In this document: positions 1 to 9,897 of the stretch, in pieces | Position numbering within the stretch: the stretch's first letter is position 1 | Layout: every line of letters starts with the position of its first letter | NCBI GenBank assembly: GCA_028282245.1 | Contig: JANQIL010000147.1 | Span: forward strand, 1 to 43,452 | Origin: Magnetospira sp. | GTDB taxonomy: Bacteria; Pseudomonadota; Alphaproteobacteria; Rhodospirillales; Magnetospiraceae | Direction: 5' to 3' | DNA length: 43,452 bases | Position numbers and translations under genes: made by a program | The notes under the pieces: model-generated | What the model saw: the letters and a program-made list of their open reading frames with translations, nothing else | Told to the model about the DNA's origin: nothing | Database searches by the model: none

Positions 1-76
1 CGAACCACCAGATCAATAGCTTAGTGGATCGACCGATCCAAAGCTTGGGTACCAAGCGTTGGATCCGATCCACTAG
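1..76 (+). repeat. CTAG-bounded hairpin repeat, copy 1 (right part)
   Basis: This is the right-hand part of an interspersed palindromic element. Bases 1-53 match 43400-43452 with one mismatch (A at 51 versus G). It holds a nested hairpin: TAGTGGATCG near 22-31 pairs with CGATCCACTA before 76, with CTTGGGTACCAAG inside. It ends in CTAG at 73-76, and the minus-strand TAG there is the stop codon of the NicO gene. Joining 43355-43399 to 1-76 predicts a full element of about 121 bp. The left part lies outside the window. Confidence 0.8.
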
Positions 77-1065
77 CCGAACAGGGCGCCGCGCTGCCAG
101 GCGGCGGCGAACATCAGACCGCCCAGGGCGACGATCGCGAGGGCGCCGGTCATCGACACCACGCCATGGGCGAGTCCCCGCCAGCGGGCGTTGCCGACCG
201 GCAGGACGGCGACCGAGCGGCGGGTCAGGATGGCCGCCATGCCGAGGGTCGAAATGGTGATCCCGACGCCGAGCGCCATCACCAGCGCGGCCAGCAGGCC
301 GAGCACGAAAACCCCGTTGGCCAGGGTGAACAGAAGCACCAGGATCGATCCGCTGCACGGCCGCGCCCCGGCCGCGAGGCCCATCGACCACATGCGGCCG
401 ATCCGGCGGCCGCGCAGTCGCCGATAGAGCCCCGGCATCATGTCCCGGTCCGGATCGACGGCCGTGTCCGCCGCCGCGCCGCGCCGCCGGGCGAGCAGGT
501 CGCGGCCGCCGTCCACCGCCATGTAGAGGCCGATCAGAATGATCAGGGCGTAGCTGATCAGTTCCAGGGTCAGCGACTCCCGCATGATCTCCCGGTGCCG
601 GAAGCCCAGGGCGACGGCCAGCAGCCCGACCACCAGGATGGCCGAGGCGGCCTGGGTGAAGGCGACGATGCCGCCCATGGCGATGCCGCTGCCGAGGCGG
701 GCCGGCCGCGCCGCGAAATAGGCCGCCACCACGGCCTTGCCGTGGCCCGGACCGATCGCGTGGAACACCCCGTACAGAAACGACAGGCCGAGCAGGATCA
801 GGGCCGGAATCGGCGATCCGGTCTCGCGGGCGCGGCGGATTTCGAGCGCCATCCGGCCGTAGACCTGGCGTTGGATCTGGGCGACCTCGGAGAGCAATCC
901 GCGCAGCGGCGCCGGCAGGACCAGACCCTCGTCCCGCTGGGCCGCCGGACCCGCCGCGCGGAACGGATTGTCGCCCGCCGCGTCGGCCGGTGGCGTGGTG
1001 GCGGCGACCGCCAGGGCCAGCCATGCGAGGACGGCCAGCATCGTTCCGATGCGCGTCAGCGGCAT
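73..1065 (-). CDS. NicO-type nickel/cobalt permease
   Basis: A 330-residue polytopic membrane protein of the NicO (nickel/cobalt transporter, RcnA-like) family. The family signature is visible as HAIGPGHGKAVVAAYF in an early membrane segment, and a second conserved segment reads GARPCSGSILVLLF. An N-terminal hydrophobic stretch looks like a signal peptide or first helix. I chose the ATG at 1065, which overlaps the end of the DUF1007 gene by 10 bases; the open frame continues further upstream only through that gene. DUF1007 and NicO genes are often paired, and the pair is thought to handle a divalent metal, but direction and metal cannot be read from sequence. The stop codon TAG lies inside the CTAG end of repeat copy 1. 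Confidence 0.85.
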   Translation of the reverse strand: MPLTRIGTMLAVLAWLALAVAATTPPADAAGDNPFRAAGPAAQRDEGLVLPAPLRGLLSEVAQIQRQVYGRMALEIRRARETGSPIPALILLGLSFLYGVFHAIGPGHGKAVVAAYFAARPARLGSGIAMGGIVAFTQAASAILVVGLLAVALGFRHREIMRESLTLELISYALIILIGLYMAVDGGRDLLARRRGAAADTAVDPDRDMMPGLYRRLRGRRIGRMWSMGLAAGARPCSGSILVLLFTLANGVFVLGLLAALVMALGVGITISTLGMAAILTRRSVAVLPVGNARWRGLAHGVVSMTGALAIVALGGLMFAAAWQRGALFG

Positions 1066-1658
1066 TGCAGGTCGTAGCGCTTGGGGATCACCTGGCCGAA
1101 ATAGTAGGCCCGCTCGGGGTCGTCCACCACCCGGACCGCGCAACGTCCGCCGTCGTCCCCGGCGACGGCCGCCGGAGTGGTCGCCATGGGATTGACGAAC
1201 AGATAGAACTCGGTGTCGTAGATCCCGATGGCCAGGGCCGCCGTCACCGGGTCGGCCGGCGGCGATACCACCACGTCGTAGCGCAGGTGACCGCGCCCGT
1301 CGTGGAACGAGACATCGAGATCCCGCGCCTCGACGGGGGCCACCGGCGCGCCGTCCAGGGTCAGGTGGGCGAAATAGCCGAACTCCTCCAGGTTGAACTG
1401 CCAGTCCTCGACGGCGACCGCGCGCTCGCCGTCGTCGAGCCGGCCGTCGCGGTCGATGTCGGCATCGTCCAGCAGCATGGCGCTGTAGACCTGATCGAAT
1501 TGCCACTCGATCCGGATCGTCGTCACCTTTCCCTGTTCGAGGACGAAGGTGACCCGCGTGTCCGCGTAGCCGTGCGGGTGCGCCGACGCGGGGGCGTCGA
1601 GCCACGGGCCGCCGAGCGCCAGCAGCAGGCCGGCGGCCAGGACGGTCGGCCGTCTCAT
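1056..1658 (-). CDS. DUF1007 family periplasmic protein
   Basis: A 200-residue protein with an N-terminal signal peptide (hydrophobic core about residues 5-18, then ASAHPHG). The mature N-terminus has the HPHGY motif typical of DUF1007 and could bind metal. Residues 67-78 (DIDRDGRLDDGE) fit a 12-residue EF-hand calcium loop with acidic residues at positions 1, 3, 5, 9 and 12 and Gly at 6. It sits between a cytochrome and a NicO permease in one minus-strand operon, with a 4-base ATGA overlap upstream. A periplasmic metal-binding partner of the permease is the likely role, by context rather than proven chemistry. Confidence 0.8.
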   Translation of the reverse strand: MRRPTVLAAGLLLALGGPWLDAPASAHPHGYADTRVTFVLEQGKVTTIRIEWQFDQVYSAMLLDDADIDRDGRLDDGERAVAVEDWQFNLEEFGYFAHLTLDGAPVAPVEARDLDVSFHDGRGHLRYDVVVSPPADPVTAALAIGIYDTEFYLFVNPMATTPAAVAGDDGGRCAVRVVDDPERAYYFGQVIPKRYDLQCR

Positions 1659-3319
1659 GGCGCGCTCACGATTTCGGTGACGCCGGTTTCCTCGTCGCTG
1701 TCGGTCTCCCGGTGGACGTAGCGCGGCGGGGTGATGGTGGCGTCGCGACCGTGAATGAAACTCTGTTCGCGGACGATTTCCCGGTAGGCCTTGTTGAGGG
1801 CCAGCGCCCGTTCGGGCGACGGATGGAGCAGGATCGAGATGTCGGCGCGCAGGCGCGCGACCCGGTCGGCGCGCAGGCGGCCATCGGAGTCGAAGAACCG
1901 CTCGATGATCTCCCGGTTGGCCCGGAACTCGTCGCCGGCTCCGGCGGTTTCCAGGTAGAAGGCGAACTCATGGCGGCCGTCGCGGCGCCTCGGCTCCGGC
2001 AGGCCGGCGACTCCCTTCTCGGACCAGTGGTACCAGCCGCCCTTGTGGGCGGTGTGATCGAGCTTGCGCGGGAACGCGAACACGCCGTCGGTGGTGGCGC
2101 CGATGCCGCCGTGGCAGCCGACGCAGAACACGCTTTCCTCGAACGTCTGCGGCCGCAGGTCGCCGGCGGCGTCCTCGATGAATCCCTGGTAAATCCAGCC
2201 GCCGCCGGCCACCACGCCGCGCTCGGGGTCGCCGCGCACGAAGCGCGGCCGGGCCGGAAAGTCCTTCTTCTCCTTGCGTTCCTCCAGGGCGTCGGTTTCC
2301 AGCTCGAAGTAGGACTCCCAGGCGTACTTGCGGGCGTAGCGCAGTTCCTTCATGCGCGGCGCTAGGCGGATTCCGCCGGCGTCGTCCACGTCGATGTAGC
2401 GGACGCTGTGCAGGAACTCGGTGCCTTCCGGAAACAGGCCGCCGGCCAGATGCACCCGACCCGCCTTCTGACGGCGCCCGGCGAGGCCCACGTAGTACAT
2501 CCGCCGACGCTCCAGGGGCGCCCAGTCGTAGACCACCTTCTCGGCGATCGCCAGCTTGCCGTCCTTGTCCAGGTCGACCCGGAACCGTTTCTCGTCGGTC
2601 GGCGGAATGACCACGTCGCGCTTGCGGACCACCGCCTCGACGATCGCCAGATTGAGCTTGTAGACCTCGATGTCGGGCTTGCCCCGGCGGTCGCTGCGGA
2701 ACATCTCGTCGAGTCGGATCAGCACGTCGTCGGTCGAGCCGTTGGCCGGCCAGAAGGTGCCCGGGAACGGATGGTAGGCGAATGCCCGCCAGCCGCTGTA
2801 GCCGCCATCCGGCGCGCGGTCGAATCCGTCTTCGTCGAACGTGAAATGACAGTCCGGCAGGTAGCCCGACCATCGGCCGTCGCCGTCGTAGTCCCAGTCG
2901 GCGGGCGGCGGCGACAGCTTGGTGGCCAGGATCGGCCGCCCCTCGGCGTCCCGGTAGTTATCCTGGCGGATGTAGTCCAGGATCTCCCGGTCGGGCACCG
3001 CCGCCACCGCCGCGCTTCGATCGACGAACAGGTTGCTCCAAGGGTTGGTCTCGGCGCCGTCGCGAAAATCGTAGATTTGCTGAAGGTAGCCGTCGTTGAC
3101 GTAATTCGGTCGTTGGGGCCGCACGTGACAGGCATAGCAGGGGTTGTGGACCCGCCCGGTCTCGTCGCGCGTCATGGTGTAGCATTGCGACGGAACGTAG
3201 GCGAATTCGTTCTCCAGGACTCGGGATCTCAGGTCGACGGCCGCGGCGCCTTGAGCCGTGGCAATGGCTAGCGCGGCGCCCAGGAGAGCGGCGCGCGGAT
3301 TGGCGTGCTTGGGACTCAT
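1655..3319 (-). CDS. Periplasmic diheme-type c cytochrome
   Basis: A 554-residue exported protein with two c-type heme motifs, CYACH at residues 61-65 and CVGCH at 399-403, about 340 residues apart. The N-terminus is a signal peptide ending near AAAVDL at about residue 30. A DxDxDG loop at residues 249-260 (DLDKDGKLAIAE) fits an EF-hand calcium site, and another Asp-rich stretch lies at about 142-149. I do not recognise a named enzyme. The long region between the hemes suggests a catalytic or docking domain rather than a simple electron carrier. It is the first gene of an operon with DUF1007 and NicO genes, and is divergent from the Nudix gene across about 200 bases. Confidence 0.75.
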   Translation of the reverse strand: MSPKHANPRAALLGAALAIATAQGAAAVDLRSRVLENEFAYVPSQCYTMTRDETGRVHNPCYACHVRPQRPNYVNDGYLQQIYDFRDGAETNPWSNLFVDRSAAVAAVPDREILDYIRQDNYRDAEGRPILATKLSPPPADWDYDGDGRWSGYLPDCHFTFDEDGFDRAPDGGYSGWRAFAYHPFPGTFWPANGSTDDVLIRLDEMFRSDRRGKPDIEVYKLNLAIVEAVVRKRDVVIPPTDEKRFRVDLDKDGKLAIAEKVVYDWAPLERRRMYYVGLAGRRQKAGRVHLAGGLFPEGTEFLHSVRYIDVDDAGGIRLAPRMKELRYARKYAWESYFELETDALEERKEKKDFPARPRFVRGDPERGVVAGGGWIYQGFIEDAAGDLRPQTFEESVFCVGCHGGIGATTDGVFAFPRKLDHTAHKGGWYHWSEKGVAGLPEPRRRDGRHEFAFYLETAGAGDEFRANREIIERFFDSDGRLRADRVARLRADISILLHPSPERALALNKAYREIVREQSFIHGRDATITPPRYVHRETDSDEETGVTEIVSAP

Positions 3320-3515
3320 GAATCGTGGACTCGCATCGGGCTCAAGGGGTCGCGGGCGTGAGGTGGGCGGATTGTAAGGCTCCGGATTTCCCGCGAACTG
3401 TTAAAATTAAGTGAACCCTGCGCGGTCGCCTCGCGCCGCGCCAAATCCTGTTGAAACCCGCCCCACGGACGGGCACAAACGCCCGAGACGAACCGAGACC
3501 CCCGGGAGCGATGGC

Positions 3516-4166
3516 ATGACCGACCGGCCAAGGAGCGGATTCCACCGCGACGACGTGGAGGTGGTGGCGCACGACATCGCCTTCCAGCGCTATTTCCGGA
3601 TCGACGAGTACAAGCTGCGTCACCGCACCTTCCGGGGGGACTGGTCGGCGGTGGTGACCCGCGAGGTGTTCGAGCGCGGTCACGTGGTGGTGGTCCTGCC
3701 CTACGACCCGCTCCGCGACGAGGTGGTGTTGATCGAGCAGTTTCGCCCCGGGGCCTACGCGGCCAGCCGGGAGTCGTCTTGGTTCACCGAGGACGCCTCG
3801 CCGTGGCTGATCGAATGCGTGGCCGGGGTGATCGAGGATGGCGAGGACCCCGACGCGGTGGCGCGCCGCGAGACCGTCGAGGAGGTCGGCCTGGAGGCGC
3901 TGGACCTGAAGGTCATCCGCCGCTGGCTGGTCAGTCCCGGCGGCACCACGGAATCGGTGATCGCCTATGCGGCCCGGATCGATGCCGCCGGGGCCGGCGG
4001 CCTGCACGGCCTGGGCGAGGAGGACGAGGACATCCGGGTGTTCGCGCTCCCCGCCGAGGAGGCCTTCCGTTGGGTCGACGATGGCCGCGTCCTCAACGCC
4101 GCCACCCTGATCGCGCTGGACTGGCTGCGGATGAATCGGGAGGCGCTGAGGGCGGCGTGGGCGTGA
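3516..4166 (+). CDS. Nudix hydrolase, ADP-ribose pyrophosphatase type
   Basis: A 216-residue Nudix protein. The Nudix box is complete: G-V-I-E-D-G-E, seven residues, then RETVEEVGL, which gives the Mg-binding acidic residues. The preceding strands (VVVLPYDPLRDEVVLIEQFRPGAY) are typical of the ADP-ribose diphosphatase (NudF/TrgB) group, which cleaves ADP-ribose to AMP and ribose 5-phosphate. I chose ATG 3516, preceded by GGGAGCG; an in-frame extension to 3411 lacks family similarity. Substrate assignment is by family and is not certain. The gene stands alone between a divergent cytochrome operon and the pnt operon. Confidence 0.82.
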   Translation: MTDRPRSGFHRDDVEVVAHDIAFQRYFRIDEYKLRHRTFRGDWSAVVTREVFERGHVVVVLPYDPLRDEVVLIEQFRPGAYAASRESSWFTEDASPWLIECVAGVIEDGEDPDAVARRETVEEVGLEALDLKVIRRWLVSPGGTTESVIAYAARIDAAGAGGLHGLGEEDEDIRVFALPAEEAFRWVDDGRVLNAATLIALDWLRMNREALRAAWA

Positions 4167-4431
4167 AGGGACCGGTCCGCCGGAAGGCGCGAGGCCGCTC
4201 CTGGACTGAAAAATTACCGAACGGTCCGCAATAAACCCTTTGCGCGAGACGCGAAATCGGGGGTTTTCACCAGCCTGAATTCATGCGACGATCCGGTCCG
4301 TCGATTGCTTGTGTAAAATGCGGCGCAGCATCATCTTGCCTGCCGCGTCCGAAGCGGGCATAACAGCAGTCCGCCCCGGGGCCGCCCGGGGTTTCGCATC
4401 CGTCCGTTCCCAGCAACGGGGTCCACCGATC

Positions 4432-5571
<1,140 letters not shown>

Positions 5572-5572
5572 C

Positions 5573-6013
5573 ATGGATGCGACCGAACTCGCGAGGAAGG
5601 CCATGGACATGGCCGAGGAAGCGAAACGGATGGCCCAGCAGGCGCTCGATCTCGCGTCCGACAAGTCGACCGAGCTTGTCGGAGTGGGGATCGACAACGT
5701 GGCCGACGCCGCCCAGGCGTCGCACGGCGACCCGTTCCTGTTCCTGTTCACCGTTTTCGTGCTGGCGATTTTCGTCGGCTACTACGTGGTGTGGAGCGTC
5801 ACGCCGGCCCTGCATTCGCCATTGATGGGCGTCACCAACGCGATCTCCTCGGTGATCATCGTCGGTGCCCTGCTGGCGGCCGGCCCGGAGGGTTTCGGGT
5901 TTTCCAAGATCATGGGATTCCTGGCCGTGACCCTGGCCTCGGTCAATATCTTCGGCGGCTTCATCGTCACCCGGCGCATGCTGTCCATGTTCCGGAAGAA
6001 AGAGCGCAAGTAG
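5573..6013 (+). CDS. pntAB: NAD(P) transhydrogenase subunit alpha part 2 (membrane)
   Basis: A 146-residue membrane subunit (domain II, first part) of the transhydrogenase. Three or four hydrophobic helices follow an N-terminal hydrophilic segment of about 45 residues. The ending [19 protein letters not shown] is typical of the family. It starts one base after the pntAA stop and is followed by pntB 12 bases later, so the three genes form one operon. The hydrophilic N-terminal extension with Ala/Glu/Lys-rich character is slightly longer than I expect for the family. Confidence 0.92.
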   Translation: MDATELARKAMDMAEEAKRMAQQALDLASDKSTELVGVGIDNVADAAQASHGDPFLFLFTVFVLAIFVGYYVVWSVTPALHSPLMGVTNAISSVIIVGALLAAGPEGFGFSKIMGFLAVTLASVNIFGGFIVTRRMLSMFRKKERK

Positions 6014-6025
6014 GGAGACCGGACG

Positions 6026-7426
6026 ATGAGCGGAATGGAAACCATCTCGGGCTTCGCGTATCTGATCGCGTCGGTCCTTTTCATCCTGGCGCTGCGCGGA
6101 CTCAGTTCGCCGGAGACCGCGCGCACCGGCAACATCTACGGCATGGTCGGCATGGCCATCGCCGTGGCCACCACCCTCTTGCAGCCCGGCGTGGTCAACT
6201 ACGGCCTGATCATCCTCGGCATTCTGATCGGCGGGTCCATCGGCGCCGCGATCGCCCTGCGCATCCAGATGACGGCGTTGCCGCAACTGGTCGCCGCGTT
6301 CCACAGCCTGGTCGGCCTGGCGGCGGTGTTCGTGGCCTCGTCGGCGCTCTACAACCCGGAGGCCTTCGGCATCGGCAGCCCCGGCGCCCTGCCGGCGGCC
6401 TCGCTGGTCGAGATGTCGCTCGGCATGGCGATCGGCGCCATCACCTTCTCCGGCTCGGTGATCGCCTTCGCCAAGTTGCAGGGGGTCATGAGCGGCAACC
6501 CGATCACCTTCCCGGCCCAGCACAAGATCAACCTGGCGATCGGGGTGGTCATGCTGCTGTTGATCGTCGTCTTCGCGGTCACCGAATCCTACACCGCCTT
6601 CTGGGCCCTGGCCCTGCTCGCCTTCATGATCGGCTTCCTGATCATCATTCCGATCGGCGGCGCCGACATGCCGGTGGTGGTCTCCATGCTGAACTCCTAC
6701 TCCGGCTGGGCGGCCTGCGGCATCGGCTTCACCCTGTCCAACGCGCCGCTGATCATCACCGGCGCCCTGGTCGGATCGTCGGGCGCCATCCTGTCCTACA
6801 TCATGTGCAAGGGCATGAACCGCTCGATCTTCAATGTCCTGCTGGGCGGCTTCGGCGGGGATTCGGCGGGCGGCGCGACGGCCGGGCGCGATCCCAACAA
6901 GACGGCGCGGCCCGGCTCGGCCGACGATGCCGCCTTCATCATGAAGAACGCGTCGAAGGTCATCATCGTGCCCGGCTACGGCATGGCGGTGGCGCAGGCC
7001 CAGCACGCGGTGCGCGAGATGGCCGATTCCCTCAAGCGCGAGGGGGTCGAGGTGGCCTACGCCATCCATCCGGTGGCCGGCCGCATGCCGGGCCACATGA
7101 ACGTGTTGCTGGCCGAGGCCAACATTCCCTATGACGAGGTGTTCGAGCTTGAGGAAATCAATCACGAGTTCTCGACCGCCGACGTGGCCTATGTGATCGG
7201 CGCCAACGACGTCACCAACCCGACCGCCAAGACCGATCCGCAAAGCCCCATCGCCGGCATGCCGATCCTCGACGTGGAGAAATCGGGCACCGTGCTGTTC
7301 GTCAAGCGCTCCCTGTCGCCGGGCTACGCCGGGGTCGACAATCCGCTGTTCTACGCCGACAACACCATGATGCTGTTCGGCGACGCCAAGAAGATGACCG
7401 AGGAAATCGCGCAGGCGCTCGAATAG
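6026..7426 (+). CDS. pntB: NAD(P) transhydrogenase subunit beta
   Basis: A 466-residue subunit with about nine transmembrane helices (residues 1-265) and a C-terminal NADP(H)-binding domain III. Family motifs visible include GGADMPVVVSMLNSYSGWAA in the membrane part, VPGYGMAVAQAQHAVREM and IHPVAGRMPGHMNVLLAEA in domain III, and VIGANDVTNPTAK. It completes the pnt operon and would supply NADPH at the expense of the proton gradient. A clear intrinsic terminator follows 31 bases after the stop. RBS GGAGA is seen just upstream of ATG 6026. Confidence 0.95.
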   Translation: MSGMETISGFAYLIASVLFILALRGLSSPETARTGNIYGMVGMAIAVATTLLQPGVVNYGLIILGILIGGSIGAAIALRIQMTALPQLVAAFHSLVGLAAVFVASSALYNPEAFGIGSPGALPAASLVEMSLGMAIGAITFSGSVIAFAKLQGVMSGNPITFPAQHKINLAIGVVMLLLIVVFAVTESYTAFWALALLAFMIGFLIIIPIGGADMPVVVSMLNSYSGWAACGIGFTLSNAPLIITGALVGSSGAILSYIMCKGMNRSIFNVLLGGFGGDSAGGATAGRDPNKTARPGSADDAAFIMKNASKVIIVPGYGMAVAQAQHAVREMADSLKREGVEVAYAIHPVAGRMPGHMNVLLAEANIPYDEVFELEEINHEFSTADVAYVIGANDVTNPTAKTDPQSPIAGMPILDVEKSGTVLFVKRSLSPGYAGVDNPLFYADNTMMLFGDAKKMTEEIAQALE

Positions 7427-7457
7427 GCGCCGGCGGGGTCCGGATCGGACATTTGAA

Positions 7458-7484
7458 GCGGGCCCTTCGGGGCCCGCTTTTTTT
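7458..7484 (+). terminator. Intrinsic terminator of the pnt operon
   Basis: A perfect 8-bp stem, GCGGGCCC at 7458-7465 and GGGCCCGC at 7470-7477, closes a TTCG tetraloop and is followed directly by seven T residues (7478-7484). This is a textbook Rho-independent terminator placed just after pntB. Confidence 0.95.
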
Positions 7485-7707
7485 ACCGCTACAGCAAATT
7501 ATATTGTCGTAAAATAGCCAGCGTGCCGATTCATGCCGATCCGCGATCCGGGAAGTCCGTGCCACGGATCACGATCAGCGGTCGCGCGGGGTTTCCGGCA
7601 TAAAAAAACCTTGAGCCGAAACCGACCGGGACCTGCCGAAAGTCGCGTTCGCTGGGGGCGAATGGCGTATGGTGCGAGGTCCTGTCCCCGAACACCGAGG
7701 TTGCGCG

Positions 7708-8865
7708 ATGGCCGTTTCCCTTTCCGAACCCCGCAAGGAGATCATCCCGCCGATCCTACGGGACGGGTTTCGGGTGTTCTTTCCGCTGACCGCCCTGTAC
7801 GCCATCGTCGCGCTGGCGGCGTGGATTTTGATTCTGACGGGGCACGTCCTGCCGCCGCTCGCCCTCGATCCGCTGTCCTGGCACATTCACGAAATGCTGT
7901 TCGGCACCATCGGTGCCGCGGTGGCCGGGTTCCTGCTCACGGCGGTTCCCAACTGGACCGGCGTGCCGGGGCCACGCGGCGTCCGTCTGGCGGCGCTGGC
8001 CGGTCTTTGGCTGGCCGGGCGGATCGCGGTGACGTTCGGCGCCGCGATGCCGGCCTGGGTGGTCGGCGTTCTTGACTTATCGTTCCTTGTCGCCCTGGGC
8101 GCGGTCGTCGGGCGGGCCATCGTCGTGTCCGGCAACCGGCGCAACCTGCCGGTGATCGCCCTCGTCGTCGCCTATGCCGGGGCCAATCTGCTGTATCACC
8201 TGGGGTGGCCGGATTTGGGAATGCGACTTGGCCTGATGACGGTCGTGTTGCTGATCGCGCTGATCGGTGGCCGCGTGGTGCCGGGATTCACCGGCAACTG
8301 GATCAAGCGGGCGGGGCAGGCGGTCGGGCCGCGTCCGTTCGGCCATCCGGACCGGGTGGCGCTCGCGCTGACCCTGGCGGGCGGCTTGGCCTACCTGGCG
8401 CGGCCGGAACATCCCGGAACCGGCGCCGTGGTGCTGACGGCCGGTCTGGCCCACGCGATACGCCAAATCGGGTGGCGGGGGCACCGGACCCTGGGCGAGC
8501 CGCTGGTCTGGGTGCTGCACCTGGGCTACCTGTGGCTGTCGGCGGGCGTGATCCTGCTCGGCCTGTCGATTCTGTGGCCGGCGGTCCCGTCCGCCGTGGC
8601 GCTGCATGCGCTGACCGCGGGCGCCATGGCCACCATGATCCTGGCCATCATGACCCGGGCCACGCTCGGGCATTCGGGACGCGACCTGAAGGCCGGGCCG
8701 GCGACGACGGCGATCTACATCCTTGTAACCCTGGCCGCCCTGTCGCGGCTGGGGGCGGGATGGGAGCCGGTTCTGCTGCACCCCTCGGCGTTGGCCTGGG
8801 GACTTGCCTTTGCGATCTATCTCGCGGTTTATCTGCCCATCTGTTTGAAGCCGCGCGCTGTTTGA
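7708..8865 (+). CDS. nnrS: NnrS family membrane protein
   Basis: A 385-residue polytopic membrane protein with about 12 helices. Family features are seen in the N-terminal PILRDGFRVFFPLTALYA segment, WHIHEMLFGTIGAAVAGFLLTAVPNW, and GRVVPGFTGNWIKRAG, with conserved His residues likely to bind heme or metal. NnrS proteins are linked to nitric oxide stress and denitrification. I chose ATG 7708 (MAVSLSEP); an ATG 39 bases upstream is in frame but less like the family start. No FNR/NnrR-type box was recognised in the 7485-7707 leader, which is AT-rich around 7490-7520. The next gene follows after 41 bases. Confidence 0.88.
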   Translation: MAVSLSEPRKEIIPPILRDGFRVFFPLTALYAIVALAAWILILTGHVLPPLALDPLSWHIHEMLFGTIGAAVAGFLLTAVPNWTGVPGPRGVRLAALAGLWLAGRIAVTFGAAMPAWVVGVLDLSFLVALGAVVGRAIVVSGNRRNLPVIALVVAYAGANLLYHLGWPDLGMRLGLMTVVLLIALIGGRVVPGFTGNWIKRAGQAVGPRPFGHPDRVALALTLAGGLAYLARPEHPGTGAVVLTAGLAHAIRQIGWRGHRTLGEPLVWVLHLGYLWLSAGVILLGLSILWPAVPSAVALHALTAGAMATMILAIMTRATLGHSGRDLKAGPATTAIYILVTLAALSRLGAGWEPVLLHPSALAWGLAFAIYLAVYLPICLKPRAV

Positions 8866-8906
8866 AGTAGGTTCGCCGCGCCGTTGACCAAAGGAGCGAG
8901 TCGGAC

Positions 8907-9392
8907 ATGCCCGAGAACCTGCCGCAAAAAGCCTACGACCGTGCCTACGCGTTGGAACAGGAGGTCGGATGCTGTCCGCAGTGTGTCCTGGCGGCGGTCA
9001 ACGAGGTGCTGGGCGGCATCGACGATCAGGTGATCAAGTCCAGTCACGGCCTGTCCGGCGGCGGCGGTCTGGCTGGGTCGGGAGCCTGCGGGGCGTTGTC
9101 GGGTGGCCTGGTGGCGCTCGGCACGCGGCGCGGTCGCGACGCCGACAAGCTGCACAAGGGGCGCGGCATGGCGAACTTCAAGGCCGGCCGCGAGTTGGTG
9201 GACAGATTCGAACGGGAGTTCGGCGGGAATTCCTGCCAGGATTTGCAGAAGGAATTCACCGGGCGCGCCTGGAACCTTTGGAATCCGATCGATTACCTTC
9301 AGTTCAGCCGCAAGCGCGGCGACAACTGCGCGCGCGCCACGGCGACCGTCGCCCGATGGGTGGTCGAGATGCTGGATGGTCGGAAGCCCTGA
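8907..9392 (+). CDS. C_GCAxxG_C_C family protein
   Basis: A 161-residue protein of the small Cys-motif family often called C_GCAxxG_C_C. Visible elements: GCCPQCVLAAVNEVLG near the N-terminus, the Gly/Cys core GSGACGALSGGLVALG, and later single cysteines (NSCQDLQKEF, DNCARATATV). Members are often found near redox or metal genes; some may bind a metal or iron-sulfur centre, but function is not established. RBS AAGGAG lies about 10 bases before ATG 8907. It is co-directional with nnrS and may be cotranscribed with it. Confidence 0.75.
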   Translation: MPENLPQKAYDRAYALEQEVGCCPQCVLAAVNEVLGGIDDQVIKSSHGLSGGGGLAGSGACGALSGGLVALGTRRGRDADKLHKGRGMANFKAGRELVDRFEREFGGNSCQDLQKEFTGRAWNLWNPIDYLQFSRKRGDNCARATATVARWVVEMLDGRKP

Positions 9393-9449
9393 CCTCCGCC
9401 AAGCAGCCACATTATGCCTAAAACGTGCATTGTTATGGTTTATTCGCGC

Positions 9450-9478
9450 CTGACACGACGTCCGGGACGGGATATGAT
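9450..9478 (+). promoter_or_regulatory. Sigma70-type promoter of the receiver gene
   Basis: CTGACA at 9450-9455 and TATGAT at 9473-9478 are separated by exactly 17 bases, each matching the consensus in five of six positions. The start codon of the receiver protein is at 9505, so the leader would be only about 20 bases. This AT-rich stretch stands out from its GC-rich surroundings. Confidence 0.65.
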
Positions 9479-9504
9479 ATATTTTTTAGTCGTGGATTTC
9501 GGGC

Positions 9505-9897
9505 ATGATGGGTCGCGAACAACCTTACGTGGTTTTGATCGACGATGACGAGTTCGTCGGCGATGCCCTGCGCACCGTGCTGGAGAGCTGGGGGTACCGG
9601 GTCGCCCTGTCGATGTGCGGCGACCCGTCATGCCAGGGGTTTCGGGAGATCCTGGCGACCGCCGAGGCACCGGATCTGATGATCGTCGATTACCGGCTGC
9701 CGCGCAATGTGACCGGTCTCGACGCGATCGCGACCCTGCGCGGCCTGTATGGGGATCACATCCCGGCCATTCTGCTGAGCGGCGAAGACCAGTCCCCGGT
9801 ATCCGAAACCGCCGGCGCGCGGGGCCTTCACTGGCTCCAGAAGCCGATCGACCCCGGCCGCCTGCGCTCCGCCGTCAGGCATGCCCTGGAAGGCTGA
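9505..9897 (+). CDS. Stand-alone response regulator receiver protein
   Basis: A 130-residue protein made of a receiver domain only. Acidic pocket residues are in LIDDDE near residues 11-16, the phosphorylatable Asp is in LMIVDYRLP at about residue 56, the Ser/Thr switch is in LSGED and the conserved Lys is in LQKPIDP. There is no output domain, so it probably works as a phosphate relay or competitor. Its sequence resembles the receiver at the C-terminus of the adjacent hybrid kinase (both have WGYRV and APDLhhhDYRLP patterns), suggesting duplication. The two genes are convergent and overlap by 23 bases at their 3' ends. Confidence 0.85.
   Translation: MMGREQPYVVLIDDDEFVGDALRTVLESWGYRVALSMCGDPSCQGFREILATAEAPDLMIVDYRLPRNVTGLDAIATLRGLYGDHIPAILLSGEDQSPVSETAGARGLHWLQKPIDPGRLRSAVRHALEG

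Noticed and set aside
1-76. Vector or polylinker contamination at the contig ends (contains AAGCTT, GGTACC and GGATCC).
   Set aside because: The sequence is a nested palindrome ending flush at CTAG in host genes, related copies occur inside the window at 29232 and 35101, and the two end copies differ by one base. A native repeat fits better, although the inner 24 bases are seen only at the window ends.
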